From Algibacter pectinivorans (GTDB taxonomy: Bacteria > Bacteroidota > Bacteroidia > Flavobacteriales > Flavobacteriaceae), in NCBI RefSeq assembly GCF_900112595.1, contig NZ_FOMI01000001.1, forward strand, positions 372,001-436,000: a stretch of DNA of 64,000 nt, written 5' to 3'. Positions 36,395-45,382 of the stretch are shown here, one piece after another. The notes beneath the pieces are model-generated. The model saw nothing but the letters and a program-made list of their open reading frames with translations. It ran no database searches and was not told where the DNA came from. Position 1 is the stretch's first letter; each line of letters begins with the position of its first letter. The position numbers and the translations under genes were made by a program.

Positions 36395-36987
36395 GCTAAA
36401 TAACCAAAAATTGCAATAACGGTAAATCCTAAATATTGTAAACTAGTAAATGTAAACCCTTTATAGAAATATAAAGGAACGGAAATAAGGTCGCCAATAA
36501 TCCAGAAAACCCAATTCTCCAATTTGTGTCTTGCCATTAACCACATGCCAACAAAAAATATAGCTGTTGTAAAGGTATCAACATAGGCCACCCAACTTGT
36601 CCATTTACCAAACGTCATGTAAACTAAATACACAAATATTAAGGTGGCTAAAAATATAATTACACTTATCTTTTTCTCGTTAAATGACATTTTTGAAATT
36701 GGAGATACTTGAGTGTTGTTTTTAGTCCTTGTCCAAATATACCATCCATAAACACTCATTACAAAATAATAAGCGTTAATCATCATATCGCCTAACAACT
36801 CCCATTTATATAATAAATACACAAAAATAACAGTGCTTACCATACCTGTTGGAAACACCAAAATATTATTTTGTTTAGAATACAAAACGGAAAGAAAACC
36901 AAAAATTACGGCTACAATTTCAAGAACTATATCTGTAGTTTGGTATCCGGAATATTGTCCAAAGAAAAACTCAAAAAAGGCATTCAT
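36355..36987 (-). CDS. pnuC: PnuC-family vitamin transporter
   Basis: A 210-residue multi-helix inner-membrane permease of the PnuC family: FGQYSGYQTTDIVLEIVAVIFG (about residues 9-30), then several helices ending FTSLQYLGFTVIAIFGYLAWKK. The signature ENWVFWIIGDLISVPLYFYKG (about 156-176) with its Trp-rich helix is characteristic. PnuC imports nicotinamide riboside; the related PnuT imports thiamine. The kinase encoded immediately downstream would trap the substrate by phosphorylation. It heads the pnuC-kinase-DUF4301-arfB set. Confidence 0.88.
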   Translation of the reverse strand: MNAFFEFFFGQYSGYQTTDIVLEIVAVIFGFLSVLYSKQNNILVFPTGMVSTVIFVYLLYKWELLGDMMINAYYFVMSVYGWYIWTRTKNNTQVSPISKMSFNEKKISVIIFLATLIFVYLVYMTFGKWTSWVAYVDTFTTAIFFVGMWLMARHKLENWVFWIIGDLISVPLYFYKGFTFTSLQYLGFTVIAIFGYLAWKKNINNNPQTA

Positions 36988-37028
36988 AATTAATATTTAA
37001 AGTTTTACTTTTTATTTAAGGCGTGGTA

Positions 37029-37769
37029 TTAATTAATCATTTTTAGGTCTTCAAAAAACAAGTCATCACTTTCAAAAGCGGTACCAATAACAACTAAATC
37101 TGCTCCTGCTTTATAGGCTTGCTCTAGTTGTACCTTGCTTCGAATACCTCCTCCAACTATTAAAGGAATGGATAACGCCTCCTTTACCGATTGGATAATT
37201 TCTCCTGTAAGTGCTTGTTCTGCACCACTACCAGCTTCCAAATATATAAGTTTCATCCCTAATAATTGTCCTGCTTTAGCAGTATTAATTATGTGTTGTA
37301 CGTTATCTCTTGATATAGGATTTGTTTTAGTAACACGTTGTACGGCAGTTTTCTTACCACTTTCAATTAAAATATACCCTGTAGATATAATCTCTAATTT
37401 TGTTTTATCTAGTTTTGAAATAGCTTGAACATGTTTTCCTATTAAATAATCTGGATTTCTACCAGAGAGCAAGGATAAAAACAAAATAGCATCTGCTTTT
37501 CCTGTTATCTGGGTAATATCACCCGGAAATAAAACTATAGGTAGAGCGGTATGTTTTTTAATTTCGGCAACCAGCGTATCGGTTACAAAATCATCTACAG
37601 TACTACCACCAACAAAAACGTGAGTGGCTATGGATGCGTTTACCTTATTTATAAATGCGCTTGTGTTTTCAACTAAAAACTTATCAGGATCAATTAATAC
37701 GGCCAAAAGTTTCTCTTTTACCGAAACCGATTTTATTATATTTTGGTATGTGTCTTGTCTTTTTACCAC
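37029..37769 (-). CDS. Geranylgeranylglyceryl phosphate (GGGP) synthase-family protein
   Basis: A 246-residue TIM-barrel prenyltransferase of the PcrB/GGGPS family, which joins a long prenyl diphosphate to glycerol-1-phosphate to make an ether lipid. Motifs: AVLIDPDKF (about residues 23-31, Asp and Lys near glycerol phosphate), THVFVGGSTVDDF, IYLEAGSGAEQ (about 174-184), and VGGGIRSKVQLEQAYKAGADLVV (about 200-222). Bacteroidetes are among the few bacteria carrying GGGPS homologues. Whether glycerol-1-phosphate is made here is not shown. Genes next to it are unrelated. Confidence 0.88.
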   Translation of the reverse strand: MVKRQDTYQNIIKSVSVKEKLLAVLIDPDKFLVENTSAFINKVNASIATHVFVGGSTVDDFVTDTLVAEIKKHTALPIVLFPGDITQITGKADAILFLSLLSGRNPDYLIGKHVQAISKLDKTKLEIISTGYILIESGKKTAVQRVTKTNPISRDNVQHIINTAKAGQLLGMKLIYLEAGSGAEQALTGEIIQSVKEALSIPLIVGGGIRSKVQLEQAYKAGADLVVIGTAFESDDLFFEDLKMIN

Positions 37770-37822
37770 GAATTCATTAATAATTTTCTTTGCGCTATGC
37801 TCTATTTTCTCTTTTCTTGTTT

Positions 37823-38449
37823 CTACTGTATAGCATAAGCACAGGTAAAACCTTCAAACTCTAAAAAGTAAATATTGTAGCGGTATTTTTTGTTTTTATA
37901 ATCAATCCAGGCAATGGTTTCATGATCGCCTTCAGAAAACGGAATCACCAGACAATGCTGTTTAAAACTAAGCCCGGGCGTACAAAAAAGCTTGTATAAA
38001 GATTCCTTAACACACCAAATAGCAGTTAATTTCTTTACGTAATCTTCTACCTTATCGTTTAAATAATCATTTTCGTAATCAATAAACTTATGGGCAATCA
38101 CTCCAATTTTGTCACGTTGCTTCTCAATATCAATACCCACAATTAAATCGCTTATAACAACCGCTGAGAAAGTAAACGAGTGTGTAATAGAAATTTGCTT
38201 ACCATCCTTTAAATGGGGTTTACCATGTTCATCATAAAACAAATCGGCATCAGCGTACCCAAATTCTTGCAATAAGCAACGTACACTTAAAAAACCACGT
38301 TGGTGCAATTCACTTTTCATACCTAAAACACGATTTAGCGCCATTTCTTTCAAATTAACCGCCGCCATTAAATCTGTGTAAGATTCTGTAATCTTCCAGA
38401 TTTTAACAGTAGTTTGTGAATTTGGGGTAATGGTTTTGTATAAAGGCAT
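37823..38449 (-). CDS. 4'-phosphopantetheinyl transferase superfamily protein
   Basis: Transfers the phosphopantetheine arm from coenzyme A to a carrier protein. It is of the Sfp-like two-lobed type (208 residues): SITHSFTFSAVVISDLIVGIDIEKQ (about residues 89-112) supplies the metal-binding Asp/Glu, and the LTAIWCVKESLYKLF segment (about 141-155) supplies the WxxKEaxxK motif. No carrier-protein or synthase genes are in the window, so its target is unknown. It sits between GGGPS and the divergent ahcY. Confidence 0.9.
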   Translation of the reverse strand: MPLYKTITPNSQTTVKIWKITESYTDLMAAVNLKEMALNRVLGMKSELHQRGFLSVRCLLQEFGYADADLFYDEHGKPHLKDGKQISITHSFTFSAVVISDLIVGIDIEKQRDKIGVIAHKFIDYENDYLNDKVEDYVKKLTAIWCVKESLYKLFCTPGLSFKQHCLVIPFSEGDHETIAWIDYKNKKYRYNIYFLEFEGFTCAYAIQ

Positions 38450-38472
38450 TTAATATTCTAAAAGTTAATAGT

Positions 38473-38480
38473 TATCTTTG
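38473..38480 (+). promoter_or_regulatory. Putative -7 promoter box for ahcY
   Basis: TATCTTTG matches TAnnTTTG about 100 bases before the ahcY start. No TTTG was found at the usual upstream spacing. Confidence 0.4.
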
Positions 38481-38579
38481 CAAACTCTAAGTTGATAATG
38501 TGTTTTATAAAAGCGAATTTAAGTATTTTAAGTTCTAATCACAATGAAGCTTAGCATTAAAAAACAAAAGAAAATTACT

Positions 38580-39896
38580 ATGAGTACAAAAACAATTCCT
38601 TACGTAGCTAGTAAAGTAAAAGACATTACACTTGCCGATTGGGGACGCAAAGAAATAAAATTGGCAGAAGCCGAAATGCCAGGTTTAATGAGTCTTCGTG
38701 AAGAGTACAAAAACGAGCAGCCATTAAAAGGAGCTCGCATTGCTGGATGTTTACACATGACCATACAAACAGCCGTTTTAATTGAAACCTTACAAGCACT
38801 AGGCGCCGAGGTAACTTGGAGTTCTTGTAACATTTTCTCAACTCAAGATCAGGCAGCAGCAGCCATTGCAGCAGCAGGAACAGCTGTTTACGCATGGAAA
38901 GACATGACCGAAGAAGAATTTGACTGGTGTATCGAGCAAACTCTTTTCTTTGGAGAAGACAGAAAACCATTAAACATGATTCTTGATGACGGTGGCGATT
39001 TAACCAACATGGTACTAGACAAGTATCCAGAATTGGCAGCAGGAATTAAAGGATTATCAGAAGAAACTACAACAGGTGTTCACCGTCTTTACGAGCGTGT
39101 AAAAAACGGAACATTACCAATGCCTGCTATTAACGTAAACGATTCTGTAACAAAATCTAAATTCGATAATAAATACGGATGTAAAGAATCTGCAGTAGAT
39201 GCTATTCGTCGTGCAACCGATATTATGCTTGCCGGTAAACGTGTAACTGTTTGTGGTTATGGCGATGTTGGTAAAGGTACAGCAGCTTCATTTAAAGGTG
39301 CTGGTTCTATAGTAACAGTAACCGAAATCGATCCAATTTGTGCGCTTCAAGCTGCTATGGACGGTTTTGAAGTTAAAAAACTAGAAACTGTTGTTGCTAA
39401 TTCAGATATTATTATCACAACTACAGGAAATAAAGATATTATCCAAGGGCGTCATTTCGAAGCTATGAAGGATAAGGTTATTGTATGTAACATTGGCCAC
39501 TTCGATAACGAAATCGACATGGCTTGGTTAAACAAAAACCACGGTAACACAAAAGATACCATTAAGCCACAAGTAGATAAATATAATATTGCTGGAAAAG
39601 ACATTATTATACTTGCCGAAGGGCGTTTAGTAAACTTAGGTTGTGCAACAGGACACCCAAGTTTTGTAATGAGTAACTCATTTACAAACCAAACTTTAGC
39701 GCAAATCGAACTTTGGAAAAATGCCGAAGCTTACGGAAACGAAGTTTATATGTTACCTAAACATCTAGACGAAAAAGTAGCGAAATTACACCTAGCAAAA
39801 ATAGGTGTTGAGCTTACCGAGCTTCGCGAAGATCAAGCAACTTATATTGGAGTAACTGTAGATGGTCCATATAAGCCAGAACATTACCGTTATTAG
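38580..39896 (+). CDS. ahcY: S-adenosylhomocysteine hydrolase
   Basis: Splits S-adenosylhomocysteine to homocysteine and adenosine, removing the inhibitor of methyltransferases; NAD-dependent. The ATG at 38580 ([11 protein letters not shown]) gives the family N-terminus and 438 residues; an upstream in-frame ATG at 38544 would add 12 residues and is less likely. Motifs: [16 protein letters not shown] (about residues 46-61), [39 protein letters not shown] (NAD loop, about 224-235), and the C-terminal [17 protein letters not shown] followed by YKPEHYRY. A strong terminator follows. Confidence 0.97.
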   Translation: MSTKTIPYVASKVKDITLADWGRKEIKLAEAEMPGLMSLREEYKNEQPLKGARIAGCLHMTIQTAVLIETLQALGAEVTWSSCNIFSTQDQAAAAIAAAGTAVYAWKDMTEEEFDWCIEQTLFFGEDRKPLNMILDDGGDLTNMVLDKYPELAAGIKGLSEETTTGVHRLYERVKNGTLPMPAINVNDSVTKSKFDNKYGCKESAVDAIRRATDIMLAGKRVTVCGYGDVGKGTAASFKGAGSIVTVTEIDPICALQAAMDGFEVKKLETVVANSDIIITTTGNKDIIQGRHFEAMKDKVIVCNIGHFDNEIDMAWLNKNHGNTKDTIKPQVDKYNIAGKDIIILAEGRLVNLGCATGHPSFVMSNSFTNQTLAQIELWKNAEAYGNEVYMLPKHLDEKVAKLHLAKIGVELTELREDQATYIGVTVDGPYKPEHYRY

Positions 39897-39925
39897 GATA
39901 ATAAAACATCCAATTATAAAATTCC

Positions 39926-39962
39926 AAATCCCAAGCATTCGTGTTTGGGATTTTTTTTTTGC
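39926..39962 (+). terminator. Terminator of ahcY
   Basis: AAATCCCAA / TTTGGGATTT stem followed by a run of T residues, 30 bases beyond the ahcY stop. Confidence 0.85.
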
Positions 39963-40063
39963 TACAATTAGTCCTGAAACTAGATTAATTAAATGAAGCA
40001 GTTGGGCGTTACTTTTTACTCATACCTACAAGGTTTTTATTGTAAACCTTGCAGGATCGCAAA

Positions 40064-40142
40064 AAGTCGGGCTATTCGCTACAAGTCCTCGCACCTCCTG
40101 CGTCGGGCTGTGGGCTTTCCACTATTATCCCTAACGCGAGTG
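40064..40142 (-). repeat. Degenerate intergenic repeat, copy 3
   Basis: In inverse orientation it matches copy 2 (28849-28920) with identical 18-base (AAAGCCCACAGCCCGACG) and 11-base (GCGAGGACTTG) blocks and ends in GCGTTAGGGATAAT. A hairpin (CAAGGTTT/AAACCTTG, 40029-40050) precedes it. It is in the gap between convergent ahcY and murI. An open frame through it (39993-40202) is not a gene. Confidence 0.75.
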
Positions 40143-40190
40143 CAGTACTTAACACCAAAATTTGAGTTAAAAAATATAATAAGCGTACCG

Positions 40191-40970
40191 TTAAAAATCT
40201 AGGGACGACACCTTATAACCGTTGCCTAAAAGCGTTTTCATAACCTCGGGATTTCCGTTAGTAAAAAATTGCAATTTAGGTTTAAGCATAGCCTCATTTA
40301 AAAGATTATATTCTTTTAAAACCGCCTTGGTTTGTCGTGCTACAGCTTCGCCAGAATCAATAATTTTAACATGCTTTGGTAATAATTCTAACAGAATAGG
40401 CATTAAGTAAGGGTAATGCGTGCAACCTAAAACCAAGTAGTCTATATTAGCTTTAATCATAGGCTCTAAATAGCCCTTTAAAAGCAATTTCATAGCTTCG
40501 GTATGCAGTTTACCAGCTTCAATTAACTCTACAATACCATCTCCTATTTGCTCTACAATAGTAACATCTTTAGCAAATAGTGTAGCCGTTTTAGAAAACA
40601 ATGCGCTACTTAAAGTGCCTTTAGTTGCCAATATACCAACCGCATGCGTTTGGGTTTGTAAAGCAGCAGGTTTTATAGCTGGCTCAATACCAATAATAGG
40701 CACATTATATTGCGACCTTAAATACGTTATAGCATTTGTTGTGGCGGTATTACAAGCTACTACAATTAGCTTACAATCTTTATTAAGCAAATACTCCGTA
40801 TTTTTTATACTCAGGGCTAAAATAGCCTCTTTCCCTTTAGGACCATAAGGCGCATTAATACTATCGGCAAGGTAAATAGTATGCTCAAAAGGTAAAAGCG
40901 CGTGTATTTCTTTCCAAATGGAAGTTCCTCCAACCCCAGAATCAAAAATACCAATAGCCTGCTTACTCAT
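40191..40970 (-). CDS. murI: Glutamate racemase
   Basis: Interconverts L- and D-glutamate to supply D-Glu for peptidoglycan. The 259 residues show IGIFDSGVGGTSIWKEI (about residues 6-22), the catalytic Cys pair in VVACNTATTNAI (about 70-81) and LGCTHYPYLMPI (about 181-192), and a phosphate/NAPYG-type loop SINAPYGPKGKEAI. It lies downstream of the Skp paralogues on the minus strand, after a terminator, so it may have its own promoter. Confidence 0.96.
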   Translation of the reverse strand: MSKQAIGIFDSGVGGTSIWKEIHALLPFEHTIYLADSINAPYGPKGKEAILALSIKNTEYLLNKDCKLIVVACNTATTNAITYLRSQYNVPIIGIEPAIKPAALQTQTHAVGILATKGTLSSALFSKTATLFAKDVTIVEQIGDGIVELIEAGKLHTEAMKLLLKGYLEPMIKANIDYLVLGCTHYPYLMPILLELLPKHVKIIDSGEAVARQTKAVLKEYNLLNEAMLKPKLQFFTNGNPEVMKTLLGNGYKVSSLDF

Positions 40971-40989
40971 AAGTATAACAAAAATAAAA

Positions 40990-41016
40990 AAGCTGCCTTT
41001 ATAAAAGACAGCTTTA
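40990..41016 (-). terminator. Terminator between the shorter Skp gene and murI
   Basis: AAAGCTGcCTTT-ATA-AAAGaCAGCTTT stem with flanking A-rich sequence, directly beyond the stop of the shorter Skp gene on the minus strand. Confidence 0.7.
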
Positions 41017-41041
41017 AAAATTATTTTATAGTAATTTTATA

Positions 41042-41542
41042 TTAGATACCTAATTGCTTCTTTACATCGGCAAGAATATCTGTACCATTAGCTACAATTA
41101 ATGTTGCTCTATCAATTACATACTCGTATCCTTTAGCTTTAGCCACTTCGTTAATAGCTTTCATTGCAGCTTCTTGAATTGGCTTAAATAACTCAGCTTC
41201 TTTAGTTGCTAAATCTTTTTGAGCATCTGCTCTAAATTGTTGAATACGTTGTTGTTTTTCTTGAAGCTCTAAACCTCTTTTTTGGTTTTCTTCGTCTGTT
41301 TTTGTAGCAGCCTCAGCCTCGTATTGTTTTACTGTGTTTTGATATTCCGTAATAGATGCTTGAATATCTGTTTGGTAAGTTTTACCTAAAGCCTCAATCT
41401 CAGCTTGAGCAGATTTAGCTGCTGGCATTGCTGCAATTAATTCTTGAGTGTTTATATGCGCAACTTTACTTTGTGCTTGCGTAAAACTAACGGTTGCAAA
41501 ACATAGAGCGATTGCTAATAAAAAAGTTTTAAATTGTTTCAT
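41042..41542 (-). CDS. OmpH/Skp-family periplasmic chaperone (shorter paralogue)
   Basis: A periplasmic Skp-like holdase of 166 residues that protects unfolded outer-membrane proteins. Signal peptide (about residues 1-23, ending SFTQA), then KVAHINTQELIAAMPAAKSA, a long coiled-coil arm (about 60-115), and the base strand YEYVIDRATLIVANGTDIL. It is 27 bases downstream of the longer paralogue, and downstream of bamA, matching the Skp-BamA link in other bacteria. Confidence 0.93.
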   Translation of the reverse strand: MKQFKTFLLAIALCFATVSFTQAQSKVAHINTQELIAAMPAAKSAQAEIEALGKTYQTDIQASITEYQNTVKQYEAEAATKTDEENQKRGLELQEKQQRIQQFRADAQKDLATKEAELFKPIQEAAMKAINEVAKAKGYEYVIDRATLIVANGTDILADVKKQLGI

Positions 41543-41569
41543 TTTTAAAAAGTATTAAGTGTGTTAAAA

Positions 41570-42580
41570 TTAATTATTGTTGTTTATACTGTCTTTTGCC
41601 TTTTGGCGTTCTTCTAATATTTGTTTTTTTCTTTCTTCAAGGGCTTTTTTTCTAGCTTCCCTCTCTGCTAATTTTTTTTGTCTGTTTTCTTCAATTAGTT
41701 CTGCCTTGGTTTTAGTAGCTGCAGCTTCTGTTTTAGCACCTGCCTCCGATGCTTCTGCATTAGCTCCTCCTGGTGCACCTGGAGGTCCCGAAGTACTATC
41801 TCTAGCATCTAATTTAGCTTGTTTAGCCTTTTCTCTGTCTTCTAATACCTTCTGGCGTCTAGCTTCTGCTTCTTTCTTTTTAGCTTCTCTAGCTGCCAAA
41901 ATTTCTTGTCGGCGTTTTTCAACAGCACTTTCTCTTTCAGCTTTCTTTTCTTCCAAAGCTTTTTCTCTAGCTTCAAGTTCTTCGTTAATTTCCGGAATTA
42001 ACTCTTCCTCTTCTGCCGCTTTACGTTCTGCCTTTGTGGTTGCTTGCTTGCGTTTAGAAGTTCGCGTTATACTCCTTAATACCTGCTCGCTAACATCAAA
42101 TTGTTTTGCCGAGAACAACATTACAGCATCCGAAGATTTATCGAAAATAAAATCATACTTTCTACCTTCTGCCATATCTTGAACGGCTGCAAATATTTGG
42201 TCTTGTATAGGTTGCATTAATTGCCTTTTCTGGATAAATAAATCGCCATTAGGACCAAAACGTTTTTGTTGATAATCTAAGATTTCATTTTCTTCAAAAG
42301 TGATATCCTCTTCACGCTCATCAACTAGCTCTTTTGTTAAAAGTGCTTTTTCATTACTAAGGTCTTTTCGCTTTTGCTCGACTGCAGTTAATTTAGATTG
42401 AATCTCATTTTTCCATTTCTGAGCCTTATCATCCAATTGCGCTGTTGCTTCTTGATACTCCGGAACATTCTCTAAAATATACTCGGTATCTATATAAGCT
42501 ATTCGAACTCCACGTTGAGCGTTCGCAAAAAAGCTTAGCATAAAAACTAATGTCAGTAAATAAAGAACGTTATTTTTCAT
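41570..42580 (-). CDS. OmpH/Skp-family protein with long charged C-terminal coiled coil
   Basis: A 336-residue Skp relative, twice the usual length. The first 165 residues are Skp-like (RIAYIDTEYILENVPEYQEA, arms, then YDFIFDKSSDAVMLFSAKQF). The rest is a repetitive Lys/Glu/Ala/Arg coil (EEKKAERESAVEKRRQEIL, KAKQAKLDARDSTSGP), interrupted by a short Gly/Pro/Ala hinge (GPPGAPGGANAEASEAG). Function of the tail is unknown. It is 171 bases after bamA. The extension suggests a longer reach in the periplasm or binding to the cell wall. Confidence 0.9.
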   Translation of the reverse strand: MKNNVLYLLTLVFMLSFFANAQRGVRIAYIDTEYILENVPEYQEATAQLDDKAQKWKNEIQSKLTAVEQKRKDLSNEKALLTKELVDEREEDITFEENEILDYQQKRFGPNGDLFIQKRQLMQPIQDQIFAAVQDMAEGRKYDFIFDKSSDAVMLFSAKQFDVSEQVLRSITRTSKRKQATTKAERKAAEEEELIPEINEELEAREKALEEKKAERESAVEKRRQEILAAREAKKKEAEARRQKVLEDREKAKQAKLDARDSTSGPPGAPGGANAEASEAGAKTEAAATKTKAELIEENRQKKLAEREARKKALEERKKQILEERQKAKDSINNNN

Positions 42581-42751
42581 CTGTTAATATTTTATAATTT
42601 CTTGGTTATTAATTCTAAAACGACAGATGATTTTTTCTGCCTTTTAGAATTGCATCTTCAAAATTAACGAATTTTAACGTTAAAAATTTCAATTCTGTTG
42701 TAAATCATCAAAGTGTTATTAGAAAATATCGTGCCAAAGTATTTTTTCTAC

Positions 42752-45382
42752 CTAAAACTGTTGTCCAATTATGAAATGTGTTTCCCATCCGTTCTTAACT
42801 GTTTGCCCTGGTAGTGGGTCGAAACCATGACCAAAATCAATACCTAATAAACCAAAGGCAGGCATGAATATACGTATACCTAAACCGGCAGATCTATTGA
42901 TGTTAAACGGATTAAAATCCCTAAAAGAATCTGAAGATGCACCACCTTCTAAAAATCCTAAAGCATAAATTTTAGCCGATGCTTTTAAAGTAATTGGGTA
43001 ACGAAGCTCTAACGAAAATTTATTATAAATACTAGACCCATCTTGCGATGCTTGCCCTGTACTTTCATCTAAATGTGTTAACGATTGGTTTGGATATCCA
43101 CGTAATTGCACCACTTCTCTACCATCTAAAGAGAAATTACCTAAACCATCACCACCTAAATAAAAACGTTCAAAAGGAATTACACCCCTAGCATTATTAT
43201 ATGCGCCTAAAAAACCAAATTCTATTTTAGGTCTTAAAACTAAATTTTTGGTTATTTGAGTGTACCACTCTCCAGAAAATTTAACTTTATAAAATTCTAA
43301 CCAATTATAACGTTTTTGATCTATTTCTGCAATTTCGTTATTCGCTGCAATATAATCACGATCTGCAGTACTTGATGCATTAGAACGACGTTCTAAGGCT
43401 TCATCATAATCTTCAGATAATTCCTCATAATCTACACCATTAAATAACGAGTAAGGCAACGAAAATTTTGTTGAAAACGAGAAGTTAGAACCACCTGTTG
43501 GGAAAATTGGATCTACACTTGTGTTATTTCTACTAAGGCCAAATGTATAAGATAAGTTATTTGAAAACCCATCACCAAATGTAAATAACCCCGTATTGTA
43601 GTTATTTAAATCGTAACGTTGGTAACTTATAGCCTGAGATAAAGTAAAATAATCATCAGGTACTTGCAAACGTTTTGCCAAGCCAAATGTAATACCTGTA
43701 ATATTAAAACTTTTACTTTTATCTGCATTTCCAGTATTAAAATCAAATAAAAACTGTTTTGTATGTGATAATGATGTAGAAAACTGCACTGGGCGTTTAC
43801 CACCTAACCAGGGTTCTGAAAATGAAAAACTATATGTTTGATAAAAACGACTGGCCTGTAAGCGTAATGCTAATTTTTGGCCATCGCCCATGGGAATTGG
43901 TTTATAGGCCTCTTTTTTAAATATGTTTTTAATAGAGAAATTATTAAAGGACAATCCAAGTGTGCCAATAAAGCCCCCGCCTCCATAACCACCTTGAAGC
44001 TCAATTTGACTAGATCCGGTTTCTTTAACGGAATATTCCATATCAATAGTTCCTTCAACAGGGTTAGGATTATTAAAGTTTGGTGAGATTTCTTGAGCAT
44101 CAAAAAATCCTAATTGCCCAAGCTCTCTAACAGTTCTTACTACATTTGCTTTACTATAAAGCTGTCCTGGTCTAGTACGTAGTTCTCTATAAATTACGTG
44201 ATCGTTAGTTTTATCGTTACCTACAACACTTACAGTGTTAAAATACGCCGGTTTACCTTCAGATATTCTTACCTCAATATCAATTATATTATTATCAGCA
44301 CTTACCTCAACAGGGTTAATGCTTGAAAATAAATAACCATTATTTTGGTATTGATTTGTAATATCCTGCGCATCTGGTTTAGAGTTATCTGCAATACGCT
44401 CTTGCAATAAAATTCCGTTATACGTATCGCCTTCTCTAATACGTAACAATCTACTTAATTGATCGTTGGTATAAACTGTATTACCAATAAAATTAATTTT
44501 ACCAAAAGTATATGGTTCCCCCTCTTTAACATCGATAACTAGAGATATGGTTTTATCATTATTATAAATAATACTGTCTGCTAATATTCTAGCATCTCTA
44601 TAACCATTTTCTTTATATGTATCTATAACATGACCTAAATCTGCTTGGTACGTTGAATCAATAAATTTTGAACGTTTTAAAAGTCTTATACGCTTAATTT
44701 GCTTGGTTCCTTTCATGCTTTTTCTAAGCTGTTTATCACTTAGCACATCGTTACCATTAAATGTAATGTCTTTAATTTTTACTTTTTCACCTTTATCAAT
44801 ATTAAGCACCATATTTACCCTTGCTGTTTCGATAGAATCTTTAACTTCTACAGTATTTATATGTACTTTGGTATTAAGAAAACCTTCTTTTTTGTACTTT
44901 TTAGTAAGGAAATTTTTGGTAGTTGTAATTAAGTTTTCGGTAACTTTAGTTCCTTTTCTTAATTTATTATCTTTAATAATGCCTTCGTGCTTACCTTTTT
45001 TTACGCCGTTAATTTTAAGCTCGTTTAGTTGTGGTAAATCGGATAGTTTTATTTGTAAATGTGCTACGTCGCCTTCAATTTTAGTCACATAAACTTCAAT
45101 GTCACTAAATAATTTAGAGTTCCAAAGTTTTTTAATAGCATTACCTATATCCTCTCCAGGTATAGTTATTTCTTTACCTTTTCTTAAACCAGAATATGTA
45201 ATAATAGTTTGTTCACTAAAGGTAGTATTACCAGATACTGTTATTTCTGCTAAGGTATACTTAGTACCCTCGTTGAAATTTGAATTTTGGGCATAACTAT
45301 TTAAGCAACTGATAAAAAATAATAATGATAAACAGCGTTTAAAATAGGTATGCGTAGGTGTTTTTTTAGCTAAGTTGTTCAC
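42752..45382 (-). CDS. bamA: Outer-membrane protein assembly factor BamA
   Basis: The Omp85 core of the BAM complex that inserts beta-barrels in the outer membrane. A signal peptide precedes five POTRA domains (about residues 25-430), then the barrel ending HFIIGQQF. Barrel motifs include QGGYGGGGFIGTLGLSFNNF and the VRGYP-like QLRGYPNQSL. I chose the GTG at 45382 (VNNLAKKTPTHTYFKR), which gives a clean signal peptide and only a 17-base overlap with uppS; an ATG at 45490 would overlap uppS by 125 bases and add a non-signal N-terminus. About 876 residues. Confidence 0.92.
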   Translation of the reverse strand: MNNLAKKTPTHTYFKRCLSLLFFISCLNSYAQNSNFNEGTKYTLAEITVSGNTTFSEQTIITYSGLRKGKEITIPGEDIGNAIKKLWNSKLFSDIEVYVTKIEGDVAHLQIKLSDLPQLNELKINGVKKGKHEGIIKDNKLRKGTKVTENLITTTKNFLTKKYKKEGFLNTKVHINTVEVKDSIETARVNMVLNIDKGEKVKIKDITFNGNDVLSDKQLRKSMKGTKQIKRIRLLKRSKFIDSTYQADLGHVIDTYKENGYRDARILADSIIYNNDKTISLVIDVKEGEPYTFGKINFIGNTVYTNDQLSRLLRIREGDTYNGILLQERIADNSKPDAQDITNQYQNNGYLFSSINPVEVSADNNIIDIEVRISEGKPAYFNTVSVVGNDKTNDHVIYRELRTRPGQLYSKANVVRTVRELGQLGFFDAQEISPNFNNPNPVEGTIDMEYSVKETGSSQIELQGGYGGGGFIGTLGLSFNNFSIKNIFKKEAYKPIPMGDGQKLALRLQASRFYQTYSFSFSEPWLGGKRPVQFSTSLSHTKQFLFDFNTGNADKSKSFNITGITFGLAKRLQVPDDYFTLSQAISYQRYDLNNYNTGLFTFGDGFSNNLSYTFGLSRNNTSVDPIFPTGGSNFSFSTKFSLPYSLFNGVDYEELSEDYDEALERRSNASSTADRDYIAANNEIAEIDQKRYNWLEFYKVKFSGEWYTQITKNLVLRPKIEFGFLGAYNNARGVIPFERFYLGGDGLGNFSLDGREVVQLRGYPNQSLTHLDESTGQASQDGSSIYNKFSLELRYPITLKASAKIYALGFLEGGASSDSFRDFNPFNINRSAGLGIRIFMPAFGLLGIDFGHGFDPLPGQTVKNGWETHFIIGQQF

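Noticed and set aside
39993-40202. A 69-codon open frame between ahcY and murI
   Set aside because: It runs through the intergenic repeat copy 3, begins within the gap after the terminator, has no family similarity and overlaps the murI end.
41577-42182. A long open frame of 201 codons on the plus strand opposite the long Skp gene
   Set aside because: It is the reverse reading of a Lys/Glu-rich coiled coil, rich in Ser, Phe and Leu, and overlaps a clear Skp gene with good context.
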